DNA from: Leptospira sp. WS92.C1
Lineage (GTDB): Bacteria; Spirochaetota; Leptospiria; Leptospirales; Leptospiraceae
Assembly: GCF_040833975.1 (NCBI RefSeq)
Contig: NZ_CP162130.1
Span: 1,376,001-1,440,000 of the forward strand
Direction of reading: 5' to 3'
DNA: 64,000 nucleotides
Of the stretch, positions 33,077 through 45,677 are shown piece after piece. The position numbers were made by a program, and so were the translations under genes. Position 1 is the stretch's first letter. Each line of letters begins with the position of its first letter. The notes under the pieces were generated by a model. The model was not told the origin of the DNA. It made no database searches and saw nothing but the letters and a program-made list of their open reading frames with translations.

Positions 33077-34123
33077 CTAACGCGTTTTTTGAAACAAACG
33101 ATCCAAGAATTCTTTTTGTTTTTTGCAGCGGCGTTCTCCGATTCCATTTTCCATTTCGAACAATTTCTTTTTGTTTTGTCTCAGTTCCAGATTCCAGATC
33201 TTATTTTGCAAAATCGTATGAACATAGGATACAAAGGATTCCGCAAAAAAATCGTCCCCGTTCATCGCGGAATAAAGAGTAGGAAAGGGGGTCGTAATCA
33301 AAATCGGATAGATACGGTCCCAGTTACTCGAAAGATCGATCGGTTCCTTGGTATAAAATCGGATTCTTTTTCGGAACGGAAAATCGGGATCCAAAAGACT
33401 TTCGGTTTCCGTTTCCCAAATTCCTTTTGAAAATTCATGCTTTGAAAAGTTGCGATTTTTATCTCGGAAATCGGGAACGATTTTTTGGGTAACGGAAAGA
33501 ATATGACCGACCTCGTGAAGCAGAATGTATTCCAAAGCGGAGACGATATCATTCTTTGGATCCCTTTCGATTTTTAACTTTAAATCGACGGAGCCGGAAC
33601 GAAAGGGGGAGTTTTCCTTTGCTGTGATCCAATCATTCGCGGTTTGGTTCAACATTTCGGTATCTAAAAACACAACTCCGCCGATCGGCCTTTGAGAATC
33701 ATAGACGAAACTACTCACACCGGTTCCGCCTAGATTTCGACAAAAAACAACCTTTAAAAGAATTTGATCCATGATGGAATTGATCGATGCAGGAAGATTT
33801 TTTCTAACAAGGGCAAGACGATTCTTCCAAATTTCCGGATCGGTTTCCGGTTGCGGAGAATCTTCAAAACCGTCGATTTTATTTAGTTCAAAAATGAAAT
33901 TTTGCTCCACAGAATCCAAAGTTGAGATCCTGGTTTCCCAATTTTTTTCGGGCCCTTGGTAGCGCCCGGATTGTGTTATCTTATGATTCGCAAATAGCTC
34001 GAAATAGGGATTATTTCCGATTGCAGAGGAGGAGGGTTTGCAAAAGAAGAAAGAGGAAAGAGCCGTCAGAATCCATAATATTCGGAAATGTTTTTCCAAG
34101 ACATATCGGGGAAATAAATGCAT
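33077..34123 (-). CDS. Metallopeptidase-like lipoprotein (HExxH)
   Basis: A 348-residue exported protein. The ATG at 34123 is chosen because it places the hydrophobic signal ILWILTALSSFFFC, with a Cys for lipidation, at residues 15-28; the upstream in-frame extension is Phe/Arg-rich and unlikely. The zinc-like motif LLHEVGHILSV sits near residue 205 of the mature form, and a downstream acidic segment (SFVSYVHTIL region, DDFFAESF) may supply the third ligand. I do not recognise a named family; it may belong to the same broad group of envelope zinc peptidases as the gene at 3298. It is divergent from the small exported protein gene at 34283. Confidence 0.65.
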   Translation of the reverse strand: MHLFPRYVLEKHFRILWILTALSSFFFCKPSSSAIGNNPYFELFANHKITQSGRYQGPEKNWETRISTLDSVEQNFIFELNKIDGFEDSPQPETDPEIWKNRLALVRKNLPASINSIMDQILLKVVFCRNLGGTGVSSFVYDSQRPIGGVVFLDTEMLNQTANDWITAKENSPFRSGSVDLKLKIERDPKNDIVSALEYILLHEVGHILSVTQKIVPDFRDKNRNFSKHEFSKGIWETETESLLDPDFPFRKRIRFYTKEPIDLSSNWDRIYPILITTPFPTLYSAMNGDDFFAESFVSYVHTILQNKIWNLELRQNKKKLFEMENGIGERRCKKQKEFLDRLFQKTR

Positions 34124-34282
34124 AAGAAAGATTTTTCTTAGGTCCTTGAAAAATGCAAATCGGAATCGGAAACGATTTGAATTTGGAAAAAAAAAGGAAC
34201 CGTCGACGGAATGGTTTGCGCTAATCCGGGAGAGTTGTAAATTTGGATTCAATATTCCCAAGGTTCGGGAAATCCAGATACA

Positions 34283-34610
34283 ATGATGTTCTATTTCCTG
34301 TTGCCGATGTTTTTATTTGTATTTCCTCTTTTATCTGCGGAATCCAATCCTTGGAGTCTTCCGATTCATGAGAGAATTATCAATCGGAAACATGTCTCTC
34401 ATATCGTGATTGATACCCGTCGGGATCATGTTAGAGTCACTCTTTTGTTAAACGAACGATTCCCTTATAACTATAAAGCGACTTCCGGTTCTTTTTTTAT
34501 TCGCGTAAATAACGAAAAAGAAGCCCTGGAAGTTTCCGAAAAACTGGATCAATATTTGGAATCCGGTTGGAATATTAAAATTTATCTTTCCGGATCGGAA
34601 ATTACTCGGT

Positions 34611-34636
<26 letters not shown>
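34283..34636 (+). CDS. Small exported protein overlapping the SpoIIE phosphatase gene
   Basis: A 117-residue protein with a clear signal peptide (FLLPMFLFVFPLLSA) giving a mature periplasmic or surface product of about 98 residues. The mature part is beta-rich and basic (HIVIDTRRDHVRVTLLL, GSFFIRVNNEKEALEV). Unrecognised. Its last 26 bases overlap the start of the downstream membrane phosphatase gene, so they are very likely translated together. A role as periplasmic input to that phosphatase is inference from coupling only. Confidence 0.65.
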
Positions 34637-35993
<1,357 letters not shown>

Positions 35994-35998
35994 AAAAA

Positions 35999-36772
<774 letters not shown>

Positions 36773-36812
36773 AACGAAAACTTCGAGTTCTATCTGCGGA
36801 GCGATCCAGTAA

Positions 36813-36916
36813 AACTCAATGAACGCTTCTCTAAGGATCAGCGTTCAAGAGCGACGCATTGAGTTTGAGACGCTGAGTTACACCGAATCGCAAAACAGGA
36901 TCGCATCGCAGGGAAA
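36813..36916. repeat. Dispersed palindromic repeat block
   Basis: AACTCAATG (36813-36821) and CATTGAGTT (36857-36865) flank an inner GAACGC/GCGTTC pair. It ends with GGATCGCATCGCAGGGAAA (36898-36916), found again with one change at 59534-59552. Confidence 0.6.
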
Positions 36917-37025
36917 TCGAGAGATTGTTCTTTATTACAGATTGGTATTTTCTGAAATTACAATTTCTGAAAAGTTTTTTTGGAACTGCCTCTGATCGCT
37001 TGATATAGTCTTAAAAAAAGTAACC

Positions 37026-37481
37026 ATGTTCCCATTCCGATTTAAAATTTTTCTTAGTCTCAGTTTAACGTTTGTAATTTCGCATAACGTTTTTGCAGCC
37101 GATCTCGAAAAAATCACGATCTACGTGGACGAGTATCCGCTTCTTGTGGAGGTGGTCAACACCCCCCAGGATCGAGCTAAGGGTTTAATGTATAGAAAAT
37201 CGATGGGTGAAAACGAAGGAATGCTTTTCGTTTTTTCGGAGCCGAACTATTTGAGTTTTTGGATGAAGAACACGTTTCTTCCTCTGAGTATCGCATACTT
37301 CAATCGGGATCGTAGAATCACGGACATTCACGATATGAAACCCAATCAAACCAAGGAACTGTATCATTCGAGTGAAAAAGTTTTATTTGCTTTGGAAGTC
37401 AATCAAGGCTGGTTTGCAAAAAGAAAGATTGGCAAGTTTGGTGTGTTAAAACTTCCCGATCGAGTAAAAGCGGCTCAATAA
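37026..37481 (+). CDS. DUF192-family exported protein
   Basis: A 151-residue protein with signal peptide (LSLTFVISHNVFAA-DLEKI). The rest is one DUF192 domain: RAKGLMYRKSMGENEGMLFVF and SFWMKNTFLPLSIAYF are the diagnostic segments, followed by VLFALEVNQGWFAKRKI. Family function is unknown; members are found in extracytoplasmic locations and are small beta-proteins. The ATG at 37026 opens directly on the signal. A strong hairpin follows just after its stop. Confidence 0.85.
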   Translation: MFPFRFKIFLSLSLTFVISHNVFAADLEKITIYVDEYPLLVEVVNTPQDRAKGLMYRKSMGENEGMLFVFSEPNYLSFWMKNTFLPLSIAYFNRDRRITDIHDMKPNQTKELYHSSEKVLFALEVNQGWFAKRKIGKFGVLKLPDRVKAAQ

Positions 37482-37483
37482 AA

Positions 37484-37505
37484 ATCAGGGTGTTCCCACC
37501 CTGAT
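37484..37505. terminator. Bidirectional terminator hairpin
   Basis: ATCAGGGTG-TTCC-CACCCTGAT, a perfect nine-pair stem between convergent genes, with A-rich sequence before and T-rich sequence after, so either strand could form a terminator. Confidence 0.8.
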
Positions 37506-37523
37506 CGATTTTGATAAAAAATC

Positions 37524-38129
37524 TTAAAGAGATTCGGAGGAAAGTTTTCTTTCCAGATCGCTGAAAGTTTTCGCATCGATTACTTTAGTAGATTTGAGCT
37601 TACCCTGTTCGGCCATTTTCAGAATGATTTGGGATCCTACCGTTTCGGAAGTAACAACGATCTCCTTCAGCTTTCCCTCTTTTTCTACAAAGAATTTTCC
37701 TTTTTCGGAACGAAGTGCGGTCAGGCTTTGAGTTTTGCCGTCTTTTTCGTGGGTCATATCCAATCGGCTTCCGAAACTAGAATAAGTCAGCGTTAGTTTT
37801 TCTCCGTTTTCTTCCAGAGTTTTTACATACTTTCCATCTTGGTCATATTCGTTTAGACCAACCGGATTGCTTCCGGACCAGAATTCGATTAGATTGAATA
37901 GAAATAGATCGAAAAAAAAGCCGATTCCGTAAAGAATACCAAACGGAAAATACATAAGCAGTGTTTTTATCATTTTAGCAAAAAGACCACTTCCTATGTT
38001 GAAATCCTCATTTACGTTATAAACCTTCTTTACGATTGCAAACTTACCAAAACAATTTGCGAAAGAAATTAGAGCAATCATCGGAATGAGAAGAGCTACG
38101 AGGGCTTTACGAAACTTTGTTTGTTGCAT
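37524..38129 (-). CDS. DUF3332-family envelope protein
   Basis: A 201-residue protein. N-terminal hydrophobic segment with LISFANCFGKFAIVKKVYNVN, the opening seen in DUF3332 proteins, includes a lipobox-like Cys. A second hydrophobic stretch (LLMYFPFGILYGIGFFFDLFLFNLIEFWSG) is a re-entrant or membrane helix, followed by a polar beta-rich domain. Function unknown. It is alone on its strand, ended by the shared hairpin at 37484. Its upstream region is divergent from the MBOAT gene. Confidence 0.75.
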   Translation of the reverse strand: MQQTKFRKALVALLIPMIALISFANCFGKFAIVKKVYNVNEDFNIGSGLFAKMIKTLLMYFPFGILYGIGFFFDLFLFNLIEFWSGSNPVGLNEYDQDGKYVKTLEENGEKLTLTYSSFGSRLDMTHEKDGKTQSLTALRSEKGKFFVEKEGKLKEIVVTSETVGSQIILKMAEQGKLKSTKVIDAKTFSDLERKLSSESL

Positions 38130-38307
38130 GAAAAATCAACTCCTAAGATCAGATTTCAGAGAATTGAATTCTTGATCGAAAATTATGCAAGATTTTTCTT
38201 TTTTTTAAACGGGAAATTCGAGTTTCACGAAGAATCAGGATGGATCATATTTTCTTGACCGGATCTCAATACTGAAAAATATGAGATGATCATCAGGAGC
38301 GGAAGGT

Positions 38308-39762
<1,455 letters not shown>

Positions 39763-39901
39763 GATTGTAACGAATACTCTCGACTAACGGAACCACTTCG
39801 CTCTTACTTTGAATCTTGAAATGACCGGATGATAAATACAGATTTATCATCGACTAAAAACCTTCTGGACAAACATTCATTCCGTTGTAACCCTGATCTG
39901 A

Positions 39902-40261
39902 ATGTCCGGAAATCCAGATCAAGAGCCGAGAAGTCATAGATACCATCCGGGTAGTTATGCGGACTATATTATCCAAATCGAATTCGGTTTGATCACGCTT
40001 CACGCTAAATTGGGGAATATTTCGGAGACGGGAATTTGTCTGATCTTGACCGGAGAGGATCTGGATCCAATGGAACCTGTGTATGGAGCCGTTATCGAAA
40101 AAAAATCGAGTAAACGTTTGGAGTTCGAAGGCGATATCGTATGGGCCGGACCCGAAACCATCGATAACAAGGACAGATATGTATATGGGCTTCAATTTCG
40201 AGCTCCCCTTGTGCTGACTGAAACTCTCGTATTGATCAATTTGTCTCTTCAGGATCCGTAG
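39902..40261 (+). CDS. PilZ-domain c-di-GMP-binding protein
   Basis: A 119-residue single PilZ domain. The N-terminal Arg-rich motif (RSHRYHP) and the NISETG motif ((D/N)xSxxG) about 35 residues later are the c-di-GMP-binding sites; LEFEGDIVWAG and YGLQF complete the barrel. The first motif is one residue shorter than RxxxR, so binding should be tested. It lies 140 bases after the acyltransferase gene and 85 bases before the ECF sigma factor on the same strand. PilZ control of exopolysaccharide modification would fit the neighbour, but is inference. Confidence 0.82.
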   Translation: MSGNPDQEPRSHRYHPGSYADYIIQIEFGLITLHAKLGNISETGICLILTGEDLDPMEPVYGAVIEKKSSKRLEFEGDIVWAGPETIDNKDRYVYGLQFRAPLVLTETLVLINLSLQDP

Positions 40262-40346
40262 AATCATTTCACTTTGACCCAATTTTCCGGATTGCCATTT
40301 GCGCTTCCTCGGAGATCCTTGAATTAGGAATTTATCTTCTACACGC

Positions 40347-40949
40347 ATGGACCAAAAACAAATCATTGCTAAAAAGCCGACTCTACGGGAACTCGAAATC
40401 TCCCTTTTAAAAAAAATCAAGGAAGGGGACGATGAGGCATATATTCAGCTCGTCAGTCCGTTTCGAGAACGATTGTTTCGAAAAGCCATTTCTATGGTCA
40501 AAGATGGGGATGACGCGGAAGACATCGTTCAGGATGCATTGATTTCAGGATATCGTTCTATTCGCAACTTTAGGGCGGAATCCGGAGTCTATACATGGTT
40601 GTATCGGATCGTTGTCAACAAATCCAAGGACTTGTTAGCGAAAAGGAAACGAGCTAAAGAAAATTCCATGGATGATAAGGAATACCAGGTAACGGATGAT
40701 CGACTCGGTTTTGAAAAAAAAATTGAACTTAGTGATGAGTCGGACTATCTAATTAAAAAAATCAACGAGTTGGAAGATCTCTATAAAGAGGTAATCGAGC
40801 TTCGGTATTTTGAAGAAATGTCTTATGCGCAGATCGCGGAAGTTCTTGGGACCAACGTAGGAACCGTAAAGAGCAGACTTTTTAAAGCAAAAGAATTTTT
40901 GAAACACTTGATTTTACAAGATGGTAAGGGTGAAGGGTATTTTAGGTAA
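40347..40949 (+). CDS. ECF-type RNA polymerase sigma factor
   Basis: A 200-residue sigma-70 family protein. Region 2 contains DDAEDIVQDALISGYRSIRNFR and YTWLYRIVVNKSKDLLAKRKR (core binding and -10 recognition); region 4 contains ELRYFEEMSYAQIAEVLGTNVGTVKSRLFKAKEFLK (helix-turn-helix for -35). No extra C-terminal domain. It is followed directly, with a TAATG stop/start overlap, by a small membrane protein that is a candidate regulator. Target promoters unknown. Confidence 0.92.
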   Translation: MDQKQIIAKKPTLRELEISLLKKIKEGDDEAYIQLVSPFRERLFRKAISMVKDGDDAEDIVQDALISGYRSIRNFRAESGVYTWLYRIVVNKSKDLLAKRKRAKENSMDDKEYQVTDDRLGFEKKIELSDESDYLIKKINELEDLYKEVIELRYFEEMSYAQIAEVLGTNVGTVKSRLFKAKEFLKHLILQDGKGEGYFR

Positions 40950-41512
40950 TGAAGATGAAACGTTTACAGTCTAAATTTAGGGTTCCGAATTTTCTCAAAC
41001 GAGAAGACGGGGATCTGCTCAAAATCGAGCATTCTCTGATTAAGACGATGTCCGAATTGAGAGACAAGGAACTTCGTTCCATTTCTTTGAGTGAGGAATT
41101 TTCGATCCGATTGAAAAATCAGCTCCAACAAATTCAGCCGGAACCGTTGAAAAGTTGGGAATTGTTTCGAGAAGGTATTTTTGTCAATCGAGGGTTGCAA
41201 TATTCTTTTTCCGCCATTTTGGCGTTCGCACTTATCTTTGTAACTTACAATCGTTTTCAAACTTCGAATACTCCGGTTCAGGGCGATCGTTCCGGGACCG
41301 TTTTCGGACAAGCGGAAGTGGGTAACTTTCAGGATATTCCTTCTTCCGGTAAATTTCAGAGTGAGCTAGACGAAATCTATCTCAAACAGATTCCATCTAA
41401 CGTGGAAGCAAAGAAGACCTTGGATTTTCTACAGAGATATTTTTCCGAAAAGGGAGATCTGAGAACCTCCGAGGAACTCAGTCGAATCCTGGAATTGACT
41501 CAGAGTAAATAA
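40949..41512 (+). CDS. Candidate anti-sigma factor, single-pass membrane protein
   Basis: A 187-residue protein whose ATG overlaps the sigma factor stop (TAATG), so both are translated together. Residues 1-85 are charged and helical and would be cytoplasmic, residues 88-105 (LQYSFSAILAFALIFVTY) form one membrane segment, and the remainder is periplasmic and helical. The position and topology are those of an anti-sigma factor, yet the HxxxCxxC zinc motif is absent. A large inverted repeat lies 29 bases after the stop. The role is inference from operon structure. Confidence 0.65.
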   Translation: MKMKRLQSKFRVPNFLKREDGDLLKIEHSLIKTMSELRDKELRSISLSEEFSIRLKNQLQQIQPEPLKSWELFREGIFVNRGLQYSFSAILAFALIFVTYNRFQTSNTPVQGDRSGTVFGQAEVGNFQDIPSSGKFQSELDEIYLKQIPSNVEAKKTLDFLQRYFSEKGDLRTSEELSRILELTQSK

Positions 41513-41540
41513 TCCTTTTTCTTAAACATCAGCTTTCCTC

Positions 41541-41608
41541 GATTCGATTTGTCGTTTCCCGTTTCCTAAGGGATTCATTTTTTCCTAAAACGGGAGGCAA
41601 ATCGAATC
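41541..41608. terminator. Long inverted repeat after the ECF operon
   Basis: Left arm 41541-41563 (GATTCGATTTGTCGTTTCCC then GTTT) and right arm 41587-41608 (AAAACGGGAGGCAAATCG then AATC) pair over about 20 bases with two mismatches and a T-rich loop. Likely a terminator or a mobile short repeat. Confidence 0.55.
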
Positions 41609-41676
41609 GGAAATTCTTACTCTAAAATCTCTTCAGTGACTTGATTTCGTTTTTTGAATTTTGTTGTAGTTCGTTT

Positions 41677-41763
41677 GAAATGTGGGAACTCCTGCGATTT
41701 CAAGATTGGTGGATTTCCGCAGAATGCAGATTTTCTACTGAAATGTGGGAACTCCTGCGATTC
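41677..41763 (+). repeat. Two direct copies of GAAATGTGGGAACTCCTGCG
   Basis: Copies begin at 41677 and 41740, 63 bases apart; because 63 is a multiple of three the same eight residues repeat in the overlapping ORFs at 41641-41902, which are artefacts. Relatives of the GTGGGAACTCC core occur at 55174, 59409 and 59616. The rest of 41513-41891 holds nothing else I can support. Confidence 0.65.
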
Positions 41764-41891
41764 AAAATACAAGAAGGACCGACAGCATGGATCGGAGAAA
41801 CGATTTTACCGATCACTTTGCTTGAAAACGGTTTTGCGGTTAGGGTGGTCGGTTTACGAAGCCAATTTTTTGAAAGGGTTGTTCAAAAGAT

Positions 41892-42833
41892 CTAACGTTT
41901 GATTCCATCCTGGCGTCTTTGAAAAAAACCAGGATCGACATTGTCTAGAATTCTTTTGGATTCCTGATAAACTTCGCTGTACTGCATTCCTCTATAAATA
42001 TCCAAGATCAAACAGGCGTGCTGTAAAATTCTGCATCGAATTTTGAAATCATAAAGATCCTTTCTGGAATTGAGAGTATCTTTTAGGCGCACCAGGTTTT
42101 GGTAAAAACCGAGAACTTCCTTTTCGGAATAATTTCTGGTCTCTTCAAAAATCCCCTGTTCCGCTAAAACAACTGGCAGGACTTCTTTCAGATCCGATTC
42201 TTCTTTGTAAGAATCACGGAGTTTTTCCATCCAAAACAAAATCGGTTCCGCTTTGAGAACGACAAGAGGAGCGGCGGACGGATCTCGTAAAAATGCTTCT
42301 CTATAAAGAATCAGTGATTTTCTTTCCTCTCCGGTTTGATAAAGGGATTCGGCACGAAGATAGAGAAATTCGGGAGAATTTTTTTCGACGGAAGAGGAAT
42401 AGTTTAGAATCTCCAAAGCGTTTTTGTAATCCCGAAAGCGGATCAATTCTCGAATGAGTCCGAGAAGAGCATTCGGATCTTGAAAGTGTAAACCTTCCCT
42501 TTGAACGGAAATTTTTAACTGTTCTACGGCTTCGGATAGAATGGATTCTGAAATACTTTGAAACGAAGTGGTTCCTGTAAACTTTCGCAGATCAAATGCA
42601 TTTTGAAATTCGGAAAAGGACTGAACAAGAAGAAGACTTCTTTCTCTTCCCTCCTTTGCATTGTGGATTCGATCCAATCGATTGTCCCAATAAGAGGATA
42701 TAAAATAACCGGCGATGGCTTCGGGATGATCCGGGTTTTCGTTTAAGAGAAGATCGAAATTCTTCTTGGCTTTTTCGAAATCGCCGTCGGATAGATATTG
42801 ATTTGCTTCTTCGAGTTTTCTGGAAAAGGACAT
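41892..42833 (-). CDS. TPR-repeat protein
   Basis: A 313-residue soluble helical protein. The N-terminus (KLEEANQYLSDGDFEKAKKNFDLLLNENPDHPEAIAGY) is a clear tetratricopeptide repeat, and a second near residue 150-185 (FLYLRAESLYQTGEERKSLILYREAFLRDPSAAPL) closes the pattern. There is no signal peptide. TPR proteins are scaffolds; the partner is unknown. It lies downstream of hpf on the same strand, with a perfect hairpin in the 73-base gap that may set relative expression. Confidence 0.75.
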   Translation of the reverse strand: MSFSRKLEEANQYLSDGDFEKAKKNFDLLLNENPDHPEAIAGYFISSYWDNRLDRIHNAKEGRERSLLLVQSFSEFQNAFDLRKFTGTTSFQSISESILSEAVEQLKISVQREGLHFQDPNALLGLIRELIRFRDYKNALEILNYSSSVEKNSPEFLYLRAESLYQTGEERKSLILYREAFLRDPSAAPLVVLKAEPILFWMEKLRDSYKEESDLKEVLPVVLAEQGIFEETRNYSEKEVLGFYQNLVRLKDTLNSRKDLYDFKIRCRILQHACLILDIYRGMQYSEVYQESKRILDNVDPGFFQRRQDGIKR

Positions 42834-42858
42834 TGAGGAATTCTGATTTAAACTGTGG

Positions 42859-42879
42859 ATCCGGTGTTATACACCGGAT
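42859..42879. promoter_or_regulatory. Perfect hairpin between hpf and the TPR gene
   Basis: ATCCGGTG-TTATA-CACCGGAT, eight pairs and a five-base loop, without a T-run on either strand. An RNA processing or stability element, or a partial terminator. Confidence 0.6.
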
Positions 42880-42906
42880 TGATCAAGGTTAGCGGAGTGC
42901 GCTGTT

Positions 42907-43194
42907 TTAGTGGGTTGCTTTTTTATCGTGATGTTTGCTGACTTGTTTTACGATTTTGTCTTCCAAGCCGTCGATACAAGCATAGATATCCTTACTGGAA
43001 TTTTGCGCGTTGAATTTATTTCCGTCTCCGTGTAAATTCAGATTTGCAGAAACTTCTCCATGAATCATTTCAAAAGAAATTTCAAATGCTTGGACTGAAT
43101 GCAAATATTTCGAAACTCGATCCAATTTGCTGTCCGCGTATTCTTCGGCGGCTTTGGAATGATCTACGTTTTTCCAATTGTAATTTATTTTCAT
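42907..43194 (-). CDS. hpf: Ribosome hibernation-promoting factor, short form
   Basis: A 95-residue protein with the beta-alpha-beta-beta-beta-alpha fold sequence of the HPF/RaiA family: INYNWKNVDHSKAAEEYADSKLDRVSKYL, FEISFEM, SANLNLHGDGNKFNAQNSSKDIYACIDGLEDKIVKQVSKH. It binds the decoding centre of idle ribosomes in stationary phase or starvation. The protein has no C-terminal dimerisation tail, so it is the short type. GGAG precedes the ATG with a six-base spacer. Confidence 0.88.
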   Translation of the reverse strand: MKINYNWKNVDHSKAAEEYADSKLDRVSKYLHSVQAFEISFEMIHGEVSANLNLHGDGNKFNAQNSSKDIYACIDGLEDKIVKQVSKHHDKKATH

Positions 43195-43290
43195 AGGCGG
43201 CTCCGAATTATTTTTTATACCGAATTGGTTAGACGACGGTAGGAGTCAGAAAACGTCAAGATTCGGAATTTCAGATTAGTCTTGAAACGG

Positions 43291-43330
<40 letters not shown>

Positions 43331-43396
43331 CCAAGTCAGTTAGAACTAGAGATGGGATGAATTCAGGAAACATCTCGGAAGGAGGGTAGCAGGATG

Positions 43397-43846
43397 CTAT
43401 TGCGCTCTTGCGACGTTTTCCATATGAATGGAACAAGCTTCTTGGTATTTCTTAAAGGCTTCTTCTTCCGCGTTAAAGGCGGAATCGATATCCCCGATTT
43501 TTTGGTAGATGGAAATTACGTTCTTGATGTTTTCGAGCGCCTGGCAGGACTTTCCTTGGCGGAATTCGGAAATAGATTTGAGATAAAGAACCAGTGCGTA
43601 ACCGGAAGATTCTTTTTCTCCCATCTTTTCGCGAACTGTAAGCGATTGATTGTAAAGTTCAATTGCAGAATGATAGTCTCTCACTTTTTGTTTTAGGCTT
43701 CCTAAGGCGCTTAGCTTGTTTGCCAATTGAATTTCGCTTTCTGGTGTAAACTTAATAAGCTCTTCTTCGACCTTCTGCGCCTCTGGCATAGCGTAAATTC
43801 CAGTAGAAATGCTTAAAAAAAGAGCAATTGTTGCTATCTTGTTCAT
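43397..43846 (-). CDS. Exported TPR-like protein
   Basis: A 149-residue protein with a signal peptide ([19 protein letters not shown]) and a helical mature part. [33 protein letters not shown] and [40 protein letters not shown] are TPR-like helix pairs. Two Cys at about residues 113 and 140 could form a disulfide. It is a single-gene unit closed by the terminator at 43304. Likely periplasmic scaffold; partner unknown. Confidence 0.75.
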   Translation of the reverse strand: MNKIATIALFLSISTGIYAMPEAQKVEEELIKFTPESEIQLANKLSALGSLKQKVRDYHSAIELYNQSLTVREKMGEKESSGYALVLYLKSISEFRQGKSCQALENIKNVISIYQKIGDIDSAFNAEEEAFKKYQEACSIHMENVARAQ

Positions 43847-43974
43847 ATTATCACCCCGAAACCTGTGTTATGTATAGATATATGCAAGTGGTGTGCCAAA
43901 ATCTTTGAAAAGTTTTTGGATTCTTTCTTTTTTTCTGGTTTTGAGGATCGTTCCTAGAAATCGTCTAAACCAAG

Positions 43975-44367
<393 letters not shown>

Positions 44368-44614
44368 GTTGGAATGATTATATAAAAGAAAAGCTCTGCC
44401 TGTAGGAAGCTCTTCGAGTTACTTTAGGCAGAAATGTCTTTGGGGATGTCTGAGATTGGGTTTTGTAGTCATAGAATTGTATGTGACCCTGTGGAATTAC
44501 GACATTCTCCGATTCGCAATTTGAAAATCAGATAGGGGTTGGTAGGATTCGTATGGAATCAGTGACAATGATGAAATTATGAAAGATTGTAAAATCAATT
44601 CTAAGGGAACTAGG

Positions 44615-45433
44615 ATGCAAAAAACACTGCTCGTTATTTTCATCTTTCTGGTTCATGCATCGCTACTATCGGAGACAAAAAAAGGACCGTATTTTTTTGA
44701 AATCGCATACGGCGAAGGATTTAATTATTTAAATAGTAATCCGACTAAAATCGATAATAACGCAATGAATCGAGAGGTGACCTATCATAATTTAGATATC
44801 TTTGGATTCTACGCGGCGAACGGAACAGCCGAAGATAAACTATTGAGTTATTATGCTTTTGAAAAGGCACCCAAACCGACGATCAGCGGCCAGAATTCTT
44901 CTTTCCTCTTTGAATATGTAATGAAATCAAAATTTGGCATCGGTTTTAGTTTGAATGATGCTCAGTTTCAGGCGTCAAATCTTTCCATTACAAAATTTGA
45001 GTATGGAATAGAAGCCGGTATTCTTAGCACGATTGTTCCGGGGTTGCAAAATATTACCTATGATCAGTTGACCAAAGTTGAAATTTTACTTCCGTATCTT
45101 ACTTATCATAATAACGAATTGGCAAAGATAAGAACGATGAACCTTCATTTTTCGTATCATTTTCTCGAAAGTTCGTCCTTTGATCCGTATATAAGGTTTT
45201 CATTCGGTTTTGGTCGAGATTCGATATCTAATTCTAAGATATTTCAAAGCAGTCTCATTATCGGTTCCAGATATTTTATTACAAATCGAGTCTATTTATT
45301 GGGGGAGTTGGTTGGAACTAATTATGATGCATATTCCAAGGAGTTTGAGTTTTCTTCTTTAAAGGAAAAAGAAACCCATCGTTGGTCGTTGCAGGAATAT
45401 TCATCAAAATTTGGAATTGGACTCAATCTTTAA
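44615..45433 (+). CDS. Exported outer-membrane-like beta protein
   Basis: A 272-residue protein, start ATG 44615 chosen because it opens on the signal peptide (MQKTLLVIFIFLVHASLLS-ETKK); an in-frame ATG at 44579 would add a polar tail. The mature part alternates polar and aromatic residues, with IRTMNLHFSYHFLE, FDPYIRFSFGFGRDS and YSSKFGIGLNL as likely transmembrane strands, and ends with Leu after an amphipathic strand. It looks like an 8-stranded barrel of the OmpW/OmpA size class, but no family is certain. The DNA is AT-rich relative to neighbours. The 248 bases from rnpB to it hold its promoter region and nothing else seen. Confidence 0.65.
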   Translation: MQKTLLVIFIFLVHASLLSETKKGPYFFEIAYGEGFNYLNSNPTKIDNNAMNREVTYHNLDIFGFYAANGTAEDKLLSYYAFEKAPKPTISGQNSSFLFEYVMKSKFGIGFSLNDAQFQASNLSITKFEYGIEAGILSTIVPGLQNITYDQLTKVEILLPYLTYHNNELAKIRTMNLHFSYHFLESSSFDPYIRFSFGFGRDSISNSKIFQSSLIIGSRYFITNRVYLLGELVGTNYDAYSKEFEFSSLKEKETHRWSLQEYSSKFGIGLNL

Positions 45434-45677
45434 TACACGCAGTTTTGATTTACCTATTGACTTGCCAAATTCGACTTGAGTTCCTTCAAACTGATCTAAG
45501 ATTAAATTAATTCTCTTTTTCAATATCTAAATAACCTTCTCAACTGATCTAAAACGTTCCCTGACCAATATTTTTGGTTCTCTGAAAAAGAAGAAATACG
45601 GTTAAAATTCATCGCATACTATAAGCTACTCTCTTTTGTTTTCTTTGAATCCAATGAAAGATTCTTCTTTCTTCGCG

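Noticed and set aside
32995..33282. ORF of 95 codons with GGAGGAA directly before ATG
   Set aside because: The Shine-Dalgarno sequence touches the start codon with no spacer, and most of the ORF is antisense to the HExxH lipoprotein gene.
39854..40420. 188-codon minus-strand ORF
   Set aside because: Antisense to the PilZ gene, which has recognisable motifs on the plus strand.
41641..41902. Two overlapping plus-strand ORFs of 82-84 codons
   Set aside because: Created by two direct copies of a 20-base repeat spaced 63 bases apart; no start signal and no family.
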